Positions 36,201-47,396 of a stretch of DNA of 64,000 nt are shown in pieces. This DNA comes from Macrocybe gigantea. Its lineage: Eukaryota > Basidiomycota > Agaricomycetes > Agaricales > Callistosporiaceae. Made by a program: the position numbers and the translations under genes. Each line of letters opens with the position of its first letter. Position 1 is the stretch's first letter. Under the pieces are notes generated by a model. The model was not told the origin of the DNA. It worked only from the letters and a program-made list of their open reading frames with translations, and did not search any database. The stretch lies in the NCBI GenBank assembly GCA_011319805.1, contig SJRY01000272.1:482129-546128 (forward strand). Reading direction: 5' to 3'.

Positions 36201-39200
36201 TTGAAGAAGGACTCTGACCCCGTCTTGAGCGATCTAGATTCCTATGACTTGATCAAGGCGGGTTTAATCGATCCTGCCAACGCTGATGTGAAGAAGAAAA
36301 GGATTCGTCTAGCAACAATTGGTTCGTGGATCTTTCAGACTGTTGACAGGGATTGCCGCTCAGGTTCCCCCAAAGATAACTACCAGGGTGAAGAGAGCGA
36401 CATCGTCATCGTGAGCCTGACAAGGAGTAACCCGAATAACGATATCGGTTTCATGTACTCCCCGGAACGTCTCAACGTTCTGCTTTCTCGCGCTCGGAAT
36501 GCCCTCATTATGATCGGAAACGCTGAGACGTTCAAGAAAGCACGAAAAGGCAGAGAACTGTGGAATAAACTTTTCAGTCTTCTTGCGGCAGGAAATCATA
36601 TTTATGAGGGCTTACCGACTCGATGTCAACGTCACCCTGACAAGATCGCCATGCTGGTTGGTTTCATGTTTCCTTATTGTTGCGTGACGGGTTCATGTAC
36701 GAATCATAGAAAGAACCGCACGAATTTGACATTGAATGTCCTGATGGTGGTTGCCCGCGGCCATGGTGCGTGACGTACTTCTCGGTATGCCAGCGCTCTG
36801 ATTTTTTTTCCGACTCCAATCCTAGTGGTACTAAACTGAATTGCGGGATTCATGACTGCCCTTCCAAATGTCATCAGCTCTACGACCATTCCAAGATGCG
36901 ATGTGAATATCCGATCACCGATATATGCCCAAATGGACACCAGCAGCGATACATGTGTCATCAAGGCCCCCGTCTGTCTGTATGAAGTGCCAGAGCAGAA
37001 AGAACAAGCGGAACGTAAGCTCAAGGAAGAGACTCTACAGAAGCAGAAAAAGGAAGCCGAGCAGTTGAAGCACGATCAACGCATAGCAGAGCTAGAAATA
37101 GAGCTCAAGCGGCAAGAATTGCTATCGCTGACGCTCAGCTAGCTGAAGAGAGGGAACGCGCAATTCGTGACAAGGAGAAGGAGCTTCAAGAAATTAGAAA
37201 GATGGCTCACCGAGGCCGGAATGGCACGTTGCAGAGCGACTCGTTGCGGTCACCTCGCTCGTTCTCACCGACCCCGAGCCACAGTGCTCCAGACAATTCC
37301 GCCACTCCAGATCCGCCTGCATCCACGGGGACAGATCCATCGCCCAACCGGCTTACAGACACGTCCCCGTCCGAAGCCTCATCGAAACCCTCGGCTCCTC
37401 GACTATCTGAGTCGGAGGTGGAATGGGAACGTCAGAAACGAGTAGAAGGGGCAAACAACGATGCGATTGATGCCCTGATGAACATGACGGCTTTGGAGGA
37501 AGTGAAGGCCAAAGTGTTGGAAGTAAAGGCAAAGATTGACGTTACTACTCGCCAAGGGGCGTCGCTGAAAGGTGAACGGTTTAATGCCGTATTACTTGGG
37601 AATCCCGGTACAGGTATGCGTGGCGACTGAGAACTCATGCGAGCTTGTCTGATGATCCTACTAGGAAAGACAACCGTGGCTCGATTGTACGCCAAATTCC
37701 TCGCGTCTGTCGGCGTCTTGTCCAACAACGAGTTCATTGAGACGACCGGCTCAAGACTCGGAAATGACGGCGTTTCGAGTATTGAGAAGAAGATCAACGA
37801 GCTCGTTCAAAATGGCGGTGGCACGATCTTTGTCGATGAAGCATACCAGCTGACTAGCGGTCACAACTATCAAGGAAAACAAGTCTTGGACTTCTTATTG
37901 GCAGAAATAGAGAACAAAGCCGACAAAATCGTATTTCTGTTCGCTGGATATTCCAAGGAAATGGAACAGTTCTTCGAGCACAACCCGGGGCTAGACAGCC
38001 GAGTACCGTACAAATTCAAATTCGCGGACTACACAGACGACGAACTCCTCAAAATCTTTGTTGGGGCCATCACGTCAAAATGGAAAGGGAAAATGATCAT
38101 TGAAGGCGGTCTCATGGGCTTGTACAGTCGTATAGCTGTACGAAGAATCGGCAGAGGAAGAGGGCGAAATGGATTTGGGAATGCGCGAGCCATTCAGAAT
38201 ATGCTCGCTCAGGTTACAGGTCGGCAGGCGCGACGTATACGAAAGGAAAAAACGAAAGGCAGGACGCCAGACCATTTCCTGCTTACGAAAGAAGACCTCA
38301 TCGGACCGGATCCTGCCACGGCGATGAAGGAAAGCCTAGCGTGGAAAAAGCTTCAGAAGTTCATTGGCCTAGAGCAAGTCAAGAAAGCAGTAGAGCAACT
38401 TTTTTCGGTCATCGGCACCAACTACAAACGGGAACTCGCAGAGCAGAAGCCGTTAGACTTTTCCCTCAACCGGGCGTTCGTGGGTTCCCCTGGAACGGGT
38501 AAGACGAGCGTTGCTAAGCTATACGGGGAGATCTTGCGCGACCTCGGCGTTCTGAGCAATGGCGAAGGTAAGCAAATTCGGTGTGATGATAGTCAACTTG
38601 TCTCAGCTTCGACATCAGTTGTCATCAAGAATCCGGCCGATTTCATTGGAAGCGTCCTTGGAGAGTCGGAGAGCAAGACGAAGGCCATCTTGGCCACAAC
38701 TGCGGGAAAGGTTCTGGTAATCGACGAGGTATGACAACAATTAGTGAATATAAACAAGCGCCCTCAAGCACTGGCAGGCGTACATGCTATATACTGGGAC
38801 CGGAGGCACGGGCAACCAGTCAGACCCCTACAAGACGGCTGTCATCGACACACTCGTCGCGGAAGTTCAAAGCACTCCTGGTGAAGATCGATGCGTTCTG
38901 CTCCTCGGATACAAGCAACAGATGGAAGAGATGTTCCAGGTAACACAATATTTCAATTCGTGACTCCCGGCGTTGATCAGCTTTCGCAGAACGTTAACCC
39001 CGGTTTGTCGCGTCGGTTCGACATCGAAAACGCCTTCCACTTCGCCGACTACAATGATGAACAGCTGCTAGCGATACTGAACGGCAAGCTGAAGGACCAG
39101 GATTTAGATGCGACGGACGAAGCGAAGAAGGTGGCGATTGATTACCTGAGTCGGCTTCGGAACCGGCCCAATTTTGGCAACGCGGGGGAGGTCGAAAACA

Positions 39201-40869
39201 TCCTTGGCAAGGCGAAGGTGCGATGCCAAGGCCGCGCAACGGACGGACGGATTGTGCTGCAGCCGAGCGATTTTGACCCAGACTATAACAGACGGGACAA
39301 TGCGTCGACGAATCTAGCAAAGCTATTTGAAGGTGTCGTAGGAGCAGAGCACATCGTCGCGAAACTGGGTAGCTATCAACGCATCGCGCGCAAGATGGCG
39401 AACATGGGAAAAGACCCGAGAGACCAGATACCGATGAATTTCATCTTCAAGGGCCCGCCAGGTAATGCACAAGCGCCAAAGAAGGTTTTCTTGTACTCAT
39501 TGCCTTTTAGGAACGGGAAAAACGACGACGGCGCGCAAGATGGGTCAAGTTTTCTACGACATGGGTCTTCTCTCATCGGCAGAGGTCAAAGAATGCACTG
39601 CGTCCGATCTGGTGGGACAGTATGTCGGTCAAACGGGACCCAAGACGGTCAAAGTGTTCGAGCAGGCTTTGGGACGTGTTCTGTTCATTGACGAGGCGTA
39701 TCGCCTAGCGGAGGGGCACTTTGCACAGGAAGCCATGGACGAGCTGGTGGGGATCCTGACGAACGAACGGTTCAAGAGCAAGTTGGTGGTCATTCTAGCG
39801 GGCTACGATCAGGACATCAACCGGCTGATGCAAGTCAACTCAGGCCTGACGAGCCGGTTCCCCGAGACGATCGCGTTCCCGAACATGAGCGCGCGCGAGT
39901 GTTTGAAGATCTTGGGGATCGAGCTGAAGAAGCAGGGCGTGTTCGTGCCCGCGCTGCACGACAATGTCGCAAAGGTGCCGCGGGAGATGATGGATGCCTG
40001 GAGGAGCTGGCCGAGCTGCCGTCGTGGGGTAACGCGCGGGACGTCAAGACACTCGCGAGTCAAATGGTGCGGCTTGCGTTTGGACAAGACGACGACGCCG
40101 TGCCAGGATTAGAGCTCGTCTTGGCAGAAGACAAGGTGCTGAAATGCATGCGCGATATGCTGCAGGATCGCAGGGAAAGGGAGACGAACGTGTCGTCGGG
40201 AGGAGAGGCGGGCGTAGCTTTTCATCACCACCACCGCCGGTGCAGAACGCCACGGCTGAGCCACCTAAATCAAGACCGCGACTGCACAACGCGCGTCTGC
40301 ACGCTCTCCGCCACCACCCGAACCGGCGACGCCGCCGCCAGCACGGTCTCAAAAAACGCAAAAGGCGAACAAGTCGACGGCCGCCGCCGCCGAAGCGCGA
40401 CGGACCCTGGCGTATCTGATGAGGTCTGGGGGAGCTGCAACGCGCTAAAGACTCACAGAAGCGCGAAGAAGAACGGGTGGTTAACGAGTTGCGTCTCAAG
40501 GAGCAGATTATACAGCATGCGCGGCAGGAAGAGGCGAAGCGGCAGGCCGAGGCGAAAGCGCTTGAAGAAGAGATGCAGCGAAGGAGACAGCAAGAGGCGG
40601 ATGACGCGGCGATGCGGGAGCTCAAGAAGAAGATGGAGGAGGCGCGTCTGAGACAGCTGAAGGCTCGGCAGGATCGAGAGCGGCGCCAGGCGGAGCTGGA
40701 GGCCAGGCGGAAGGAAGAAGAGCAGAAGAGGAAGGAGGAGGCGCGGGCACAGGCCAAGTTGCGAGAGATGGGGTGGTGCGTTGCGGGATTCAGGTGGATT
40801 CCCGTCGGAGATGGGTATCGGTGTGCTGGTGGTTCGCATTTCGTGAGCAGGAGTCAGCTCGGGCTGTAA
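33204..40869 (+). CDS. Giant fusion: NFX1/ZNFX1-type SF1 helicase + Cys/His region + three CbbX-like AAA+ ATPases + coiled coil
   Basis: Modules in order. (1) An N-terminal region of about 450 residues with no named motif. (2) SF1 helicase core: GPPGTGKS (about 34713-34790, split by an intron), VVCYTNHALDQFL (34845), DVLLVEEAGE (35547), LILIGDHKQLRP (35627-35705), TEQHRMRPE (35863), YQGEESDIVIVSLTRSN (36382) and LNVLLSRARNALIMIGN (36470). (3) A Cys/His-rich NFX1-like stretch with CPDGGCPRPCG, CGIHDCPSKCHQLYDH and CHQG (36740-36970). (4) A basic/acidic coiled coil. (5) AAA domain 1: GNPGTGKTTVARLY with FVDEAYQL (37600-37850); domain 2: GSPGTGKTSVAKLYG with VIDEAYML (38485-38775); domain 3: GPPGTGKTTTARKMG with FIDEAYRL (39450-39705). 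(6) A Pro/Ala linker, a long R/E/K/Q-rich coiled coil and the tail WIPVGDGYRC. At least eight one-base losses at short homopolymers (for example 34503, 34638, 35074, 36967, 37117, 39999, 40428) interrupt the frame. Role unknown; ZNFX1 relatives act in RNA surveillance. Confidence 0.8.
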
Positions 40870-41417
40870 TTGTTCCATTTTTACCGTCGCTACTTGTCGT
40901 TTACGGTAATATTGCACGGGATTCCAGAAGATATAGAAGAGCGTTGGGGAGAGATTCCCAGATCCTGCGTTGTGTTCTCCTGTTTCAGTTCTTTTGAGAT
41001 CCGTTTACCGCCCTGCAACTTGCAGCAATAACAACCGGTATCGATTCAGCCAGCGGGGACTACAACCTATAGTACACTGGATTCCAAACAATGATGCGAC
41101 CAAAGCAACAAAAAAAAACACGGACAATATGCACAGGACGAAAGAAACAAGGGGGATAATAAGACAGGATGGTATGATAAGACGTGCGGGCCAGAGAGCC
41201 AGCTGGCTTGCATGGGGAATCATAGATAAGGCTGGGGGAACGCTTTCGAGAAAGAAAAAAAAAAAAAAGAACAAAGGAACGACGATGGTGTGAGAAAAAA
41301 AAAGCAGACGGGGAATCCGGTCGTCAGCTAGAGCACAAGACATGAATCGTGTCGGCGTGGGTGGTTGTCGTCGGCTATTAAGGTATAATGTAGAAAGCTG
41401 GAGATTTTTTTCTTCTG
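40870..41417. other. Convergent intergenic region
   Basis: About 550 bp between the stops of the helicase-AAA gene and CHS7. It contains poly-A runs (41109, 41260, 41296) and no supported gene. Confidence 0.4.
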
Positions 41418-42539
41418 TCACGGGTTGTAGTAAGCGTCTTCATCCCATGAACCTGGAACGGAAATGAGCAACAGGAAGAAAGGATGAGAAGGGGGCAACG
41501 TGCTTTCTGTTATGCTTCTCCAAGCTAAATACAGGAAGCCGACGGAGGCGGTCTCGAGGATGGTGGCGATAAAGGCGCCGTCGACACGTTGATTGGAGCG
41601 CTGGCATATGACCTTGCCGAGAAGGAACCAGGCGAGCTGAGCTAGGACGAACAAGAAGGCGGATATGGAATAGTAGATCATCGGACGTCGCTCGTTGAGG
41701 ATGCGGACGACGATGTAGGCCATGAGGACAAAGTAGGTGATGGCGGCGCTATCGGGGATAAAAAAAAAAGTGAGGATGGAATCCGTTTTTGGAAATGGGC
41801 AGGTTGAGGAACGCACGCGGCAGGCCATATGTTGAGGAAGACAAAGAGGGAGATGGAGCGGAGGGCTTCGGGCGGATCAGAGGCACCACCGACGACGGTG
41901 GTGAAGCCAAGGCCGGTGTCGAGAGAGAGGTAGGTGGTCGCTGCAAAGAATAGCACGGAAAAGATGTAAAAGGGCTGCGTTGTGGTCGGGGGTTGGTTAA
42001 AGCGTCGGGCAGGAAATGAATGGGAAACGTACGACTAGACTGGCGAGCGTACCGTCCTCGACGATTTGGGTTGCGACGATGGCGTTGCCGAGCAGGGTCC
42101 AGAAGAGCGCAGCAACAAAGCCGGCATGGATGCTGGTGACGACGACGAGGCCCGTGCTTCCTTGCCTGACAAGCCCGCCTGTGTCGACGAGCTGCAAGGG
42201 GAGGGTGATGGCATAGAGAACGAGGAGGGCGCGGAACTCGACACGGCCGACGGCGGCCTTTCTGCGCTGGCCGAGTGCAACGAGGGCGAGTGTGAAGAGG
42301 AAAGCGAGGGCGCAGACGACGATGTTGGCGATGTTGCCGAGAGCGGGGTGGGGTGCTGTCGGGGAGAAGATGGGGGGGATGCCGCAGACGGGGTTTACGC
42401 CGCCTGAAGGTGCGGTGGCAGGGTCGGGGACGAGAGAGGCGTTGGTGCGTTGTAGCTGTCGAAAGAAGAGGTTGCACCAAGGATACGAAGGCGTGTTGGT
42501 GCAGAGCGGACGAAAGTCACCGAAACGCGTCGAGACCAT
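41418..42539 (-). CDS. CHS7: Chitin synthase export chaperone CHS7
   Basis: ER membrane chaperone that allows chitin synthase III to leave the ER. The start MVSTRFGDFRPLCTNTPSYP at 42539 matches the family opening (FGDF followed by C-x-x-TP). Several hydrophobic segments follow: IVVCALAFLFTLALVALG, ALLVLYAITLPLQLVDTG, SIHAGFVAALFWTLLGN (with VEDGT after it), YIFSVLFFAATTYLSLDTG, AITYFVLMAYIVVRIL, ISAFLFVLAQLAWFLLG and ATILETASVGFLYLAW. This fits the expected seven-pass layout. The conserved acidic C-terminus reads SWDEDAYYNP. Four or so introns separate the exons, and the last exon is only about 35 nt. No lesion was seen. Confidence 0.9.
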
Positions 42540-43277
42540 TTCAAAGTAGAAAAAAAGAAAGAAAAAAAAAAAAGAAAAAAAGTGCTTGACACTAAAGCGC
42601 TATGGCACGGTCAACGTGCCGCGGTTTGGAGGGACCTTGTCCCTTTTTTTGCGTTCCTTCTCACACAAAAGATCGATGGCAACAATGGACACGTGCTTGG
42701 ATTGATGAATGCCACGCGGAAACAGCCAGGATAAACATTGCAATTGCACGGCCCAAGAACTGCGAGATCGATGAGGTCTGCATCCTGATCGGCGACGAAA
42801 ACCCGTCGTCTGTCCAAAAGATTATGATCAGTCCACGTCTGGATCACTCCAACAAAAAATCTCATGTCAAAACATCTGGATCGACACGAAACAGATCGTT
42901 TTCGGGGTTGCTGGTATCCTTGGCGTTGGCTCATAGATGTATCCAATCTCAAGATACCGAGAAAGCCCATTCAGAGAAATGATCATGTCGGATTTCCCCG
43001 GTCCTCGCAAGTTGAGTTACGGTTCGCAGATATTTCAAAGGGTACGACGGGCGTCCGTGCAGAATTGTTCCGCACGTTTCGTCGCGTCTAGCTCCATGAA
43101 CGCAAGCGAAGATTTGGTCCGATCGTGGCAAGCGCAGAGTGCTGGACCCATCTGCCAGCAGCTCACGATGTAAGGCATAACATTGCCCCAAGCAGATTTT
43201 TTTCAGTACAACTTGGACAAAAATCATGAAGATCGTAATTCTTAATGTTCGACAAGCAGTCAAGTCCTTCCATTCCA
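42540..43277. other. Intergenic region
   Basis: About 740 bp upstream of CHS7 and downstream of the amino acid oxidase. Short frames only, none supported. Confidence 0.4.
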
Positions 43278-45368
43278 TCAAAACAACTCTGGATGCGTGA
43301 GAGCGAGGTGCTCCAAAACGAGATCCTCCTGCGCGTGTGGAATTCTGACAGGCGTATTGCGGGAGGGGCTACCCTTGACCCATTCAGGATTCACGCCGAA
43401 CTTCTCAAAGAATGTCTTCTCATACTTCTGGAACGGCGGGAACAGCAGCATCTCGCGAACGGCCCTCCAAGCACTGTCCAGAGCGCCGGCGACCCACGCG
43501 TGTCGGGTGCTGATGGCTTCTCCTGCAAAGTGAAGGTATCCTTTTGCGGCCGGGTCTGTCAAGCTCGTGTAAAGGTTTTCAAACTTGCCGGGTCCGAAGA
43601 AGCCAAAGGCACCTAGAAAAGGCACGTCAGACGTGGCGAACGTGCCACAAGCAGCTACGATGGACACGGTTGTGCTTACCCATGGTGTAAGGATCGTTGT
43701 TCCAGCTCCACGGTTTGGTGGCGATCAGCTGGTCGTGCAAAAAGTCCTCGGTCACGTTGTGTACCTTGGCGAGCTCCCTGATGACGAGGTGAACAAGCTG
43801 ATCGTCCGAAGGCTCAGTGATGACCGAATCCTCCGTATTGTCCTTGATCCACGCGCTCGTCCGCATTGCCTCTTCCATTGTGCTATAGCTCGCAATCATC
43901 GTGGGCGTCTTGCCGTGAAGAGCGTCTCCGAAAGAGGGATAGACGATGGTCTGAAGCGGCGTGTCGGTGGAGGACTGTCCTCCAATGATATTCAGCTTCC
44001 GGCCGCTCTCCGAGTTGGCTGTCGTCCACCACGCCGTCTTGAACTGCATACCGATCTTGATGGCAGGCGCGTAGTTGAGCTGTCGAAGGGCGTTGGCTTG
44101 GAGGGGAGTGAGCCCGGCGTCTTTGAGCTCGACGGTACGCATGACCGGGAGAGGCAGCGTGCTGACGACGTGCGAGAAGCGATGGTGTTTCTTGTTGTCC
44201 GTCACAATGTCCATGTAGCCGCTTTCCTCGTTGAGAGCCATGGACGTCACTTTGGTGTTGAGGATGACGCGATCGGGGTGACGCTTCAAGAGGTACTTGT
44301 GCAGGCTGTTTGCGATCTCCTGGGAACCACCGCTGAGCGTGTTTTGTCAGCACGCGCTGCCCGAAGAAAGAACGAGAAGAGACTGACTCGATGAGATACC
44401 ACTTTGCTGGAGGTGGCGAGTCGGGCTGCCACCCAAAGGAGATCATGTCGAGGACAAAGTCGGTGAGGGCACGATCGAACCTGTCCTTGGGATCGACATA
44501 CGTCTCGATCCAGTTGACGACGTCGACCGAAAGCGTTTTCTTCGGAATGTTGATGTTGTCGCTAGGCTTGTATTCGCCGATCATGTAGGAACGGACAGAG
44601 TGATGATCGTATTTCATCATAAACTCCCAGCCTTCCGTTCCACCCGTCTCCAGATCCTTGTACAGAGCACGGGCAAAGGGCTCGGCGACGTCGTTCATGA
44701 TCGCGTTCGGTCCCACGGCGATGTACTGCTGTGCGTCGGGCTCATCCTTGATGACCGCGCTCGCCTTGAAAGGATCGCCAGACGGCACCTCGTTCTTCCT
44801 CACCACCACTCCGTTGTAGGAAAAGAAGGCGCTGTCTTTGCCGGTACCAGAGTAGTAGTACGGTCTCAGCTTCTTCTTGAGTGCAATGTCGGGCGTGTTG
44901 AGGCCTGGATGGTCGAAGAGGTCAAAGACCCTCTTCATGGCGAGGACGTCAGGGAACCGCATAGCGCCGATGTCGTAGTAGTTGTATGGCGCGCCGGTGG
45001 GGTTGGGAAACTTGTATGTGAAGAGACGTCCTCCAACTCTGTTGCGTGCTTCCAGGATGCGATATGGGATGCCCAGTTCCTCGAGCATGAGGGCGGTGTA
45101 GAGACCCGCCGCACCTGGAGAGGATTGATGAGTTATGTTACTCGACTTGGCTTTGAAGCATGCACCGACCTGCTCCAATAATCCCGACAGGATCTATGGA
45201 CTCCGACCTATGGGTCAGAGCCGGCTGAAGGCGTACGCTGGTGAGGTTGAGTGGGATGCCGAGCGTCTGCTTCAGGTTGTCGTTGTAGGATTGTATCACG
45301 TTACGGGCATGATGAGCCGTCACATCGTAGGGCATAGTGACGATGGGACCATTAGTGATGAGCGACAT
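43278..45368 (-). CDS. L-amino acid oxidase (FAD-dependent)
   Basis: Flavoprotein that oxidatively deaminates L-amino acids to keto acids, ammonia and hydrogen peroxide. From ATG 45368: a 40-residue lead, then the FAD-binding GIIGAGAAGLYTALML, split by an intron within the glycine motif (about 45180-45118). Next come LEARNRVGGRLFTY, the aromatic-lined DIGAMRFPD and WQPDSPPPAKWYLIE, and after an intron GGSQEIANSLHKYLL. Later blocks are HVVSTLPLPVMR, MQFKTAWW and the C-terminal FAD contact GYLHFAGEAISTRHAWVAGALDSAW. The end, LALTHPELF, is followed by a stop at 43278. No signal peptide is evident, so it is probably intracellular or released otherwise. About 620 residues with four introns; no lesion. 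The mushroom LAO family matches in length and order. Confidence 0.9.
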
Positions 45369-45908
45369 TCTGGCAGAGGAAATCCTGTCGGGATTGAGGG
45401 TTCCTCAGAGCGACTGTCGTGCTTTAAAAGCAATTGGACATGAGGTTGTTCGGCAGCACAAGTAATAGAGACCATGTTTTGGCCCACCGGGGCGGGCAGA
45501 AGGAACTTGTGGCTTGTAACGGCAGACGAGGATCGCATCGTGGCAGGAAATGTAGAAAATTGGCTAAATTCGTCATAAAATGCCATCATATTGGCCTTGA
45601 GTTCTTGGCAGAATGAGGAGCGACGTTATTCGGTTGAGAGATACCCCAAAGAAAAATAACAGCACAAAAGGACGGCCCGGGGCATTAATCCGTGTCTTCT
45701 GTCGAGGCGAGAAGCAAGAGCAGAAGCAAAGAACGAGCCATCTCGACAAGCACAGCGAGCACGGTGACTGATGTCGCTGGAAATCATGGCGATCAGGGAG
45801 CTTTCAGAGGGCACTGAACGTAAAGCAGATCAAGGGTCCATTTAATTGAAAGATAATTCAACACCGGGCTGCAATAGAATAGAGAGAGACGGAAGCAATG
45901 GCAGACAG

Positions 45909-45954
45909 TAACCCTAACCCGAAAAAGTGAATCACCGAATTCGGCAGTAGGGTT
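45909..45954. promoter_or_regulatory. Telo-box-like motif pair upstream of VPS74
   Basis: The sequence aaccctaaccc at 45910-45920 and the opposite-strand form tagggtt at 45948-45954 lie 79 and 45 nt before the VPS74 start codon. Such AACCCTAA boxes occur in promoters of housekeeping genes in several eukaryotes, where telomere-repeat-binding factors can act. Binding here is inference. Confidence 0.35.
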
Positions 45955-45998
45955 GCGCAGAAACCTGTTCACCGCCCACGCTGCCCGTCCCATCCACC

Positions 45999-47396
45999 AT
46001 GTCCACTGCTGGACTCTCCAGGCGTCGCATCGCTGGGACGTCTGCCTCCTCGACCTCTGTAGATGACGAAAACGACATTACGCTCGTCCACTCCAGGAGC
46101 GCCTCGCGCAATGCTCACACGAACGGCAGCACAAACGTGACAGCATCTCATGCTGGCTCTGCCTTCGAGGGTGGAAACAGGATTGCGTTTGATCCCAGGG
46201 ATCTAGATCAGGACGCAGGAGAGGAGGCGCGGATAGGCGGCAAGATGCCTCGACTGACCATCATGGAGGAGGTCTTGCTCCTCGGTATCAAGGACAAACA
46301 GGTAGGTTTCTGTCTGTCTCGCCCTATCTCCAATTTCCGCCACGTCCTCTTCATATACTCCAAGTCTTGTCTAGACGGAATATATAAGATTACTTATTCC
46401 AAGTTCTTCCCTTTGCTTCCGCTGGTCAACTTTCACTCGTCCTCCTTTTCACCTCACCCTCGCGGCATTCGGTCATCATTCTGAAGGGATACCTGTCATT
46501 TTGGAACGACAACATCTCGTATGCTCTACGGGGTTGCATACTGATAGAACTGGCGCTGCGGCGCCGAATAGCGCTTGTTAAGGATCCCAATCGCCGGCGC
46601 AACCCTCTAGGCGACAGATTGGTCGAAGTCGTAGACGATAGGCACACCGGTGAGACGATCCTCGACGAGGCGCTGAAAATGATGAAAGGTCAGGAAACGG
46701 AAAAGATGAGCGTGAACAGCTGGATCGATCTGCTCAGTGGTATGTGGACCTATCGATCGATCGTCTGACCGATAACTTTACACCTCTGCAGGCGAGACAT
46801 GGAATGTGATGAAGATTGGTTATCAGCTCAAGCAAGTCCGCGAACGCTTAGCCAAAGGACTCGTGGACAAGGGCGTGCTGCGCACCGAAAAGCGCAATTT
46901 TCTCCTCTTTGATATGGCGACCCATCCCGTCGCCGACGTGCGAACCAAGGAATCGATTATCAGCCGCATCGTAGCCTTGCTCACCTCCACGACGTCCTCC
47001 GTTCCTCCACAGGCACTCGACAAGGAAGGCGTCCAGTGTAGGGCCCTTCGTGCGGTCTGTCTCGCCTGCGCAGCGTACACAGCAAGTGTGCTCGATAACG
47101 CGTTTGGGCGATTGGGATACGAGGACAGAGAGGCGGCTTTTGCGCGGTGCGACGAGATTCTCGGCGAATTTTCGTGCTGGCCATTTGGAGGCAGCGGTTC
47201 CGGCGACGGATCCTCAGCAGGGTCGAGAAGACGCCAGAATGTCAAAATCGCGAGCGGCGGAGAGGTCAGCGGCCGGGAAGTCATTCTTGGATTGGTTCAG
47301 GAAGTCAAGAAGGAAAGTCAGGGAGAAGAGGACCTGGGATTCGAGCTCGTTGCAGGCGTGCTGGAGGTTTTGTCCAAACTCGATTCCCTTCTTTGA
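45999..47396 (+). CDS. VPS74: VPS74 / GOLPH3 (GPP34) Golgi phosphatidylinositol-4-phosphate effector
   Basis: Peripheral Golgi protein that binds PI4P and retains glycosyltransferases in the Golgi. After a Ser/Thr/Asn-rich N-terminal tail comes the GPP34 domain: [19 protein letters not shown] (46241 to about 46300), then after an intron [20 protein letters not shown]. Next are [17 protein letters not shown], then [13 protein letters not shown], split by an intron at about 46740-46792. Further blocks are [21 protein letters not shown] (a beta-hairpin with surrounding helices) and [18 protein letters not shown]. The late segment [17 protein letters not shown] is the typical hydrophobic helix. 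A Gly/Ser insert follows (about 47180-47230). The stop is at 47394. The PI4P-pocket Trp and Arg region is present. Three exons, no lesion. The gene is divergent from the amino acid oxidase. Confidence 0.9.

Noticed and set aside
40044..40757. 237-codon minus-strand frame rich in Ser, Arg and Cys
   Set aside because: Antisense of the coiled-coil end of the helicase-AAA gene; its composition is explained by the Glu/Lys/Arg codons opposite.
41749..42480. 243-codon minus-strand frame rich in Pro, Arg and His
   Set aside because: An alternative frame of the CHS7 exons on the same strand; the CHS7 frame matches the family opening and helices.
43585..44394. 269-codon open frame on the plus strand
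   Set aside because: It is the antisense shadow of the L-amino acid oxidase exons, whose minus-strand translation carries clear FAD-binding and family motifs.
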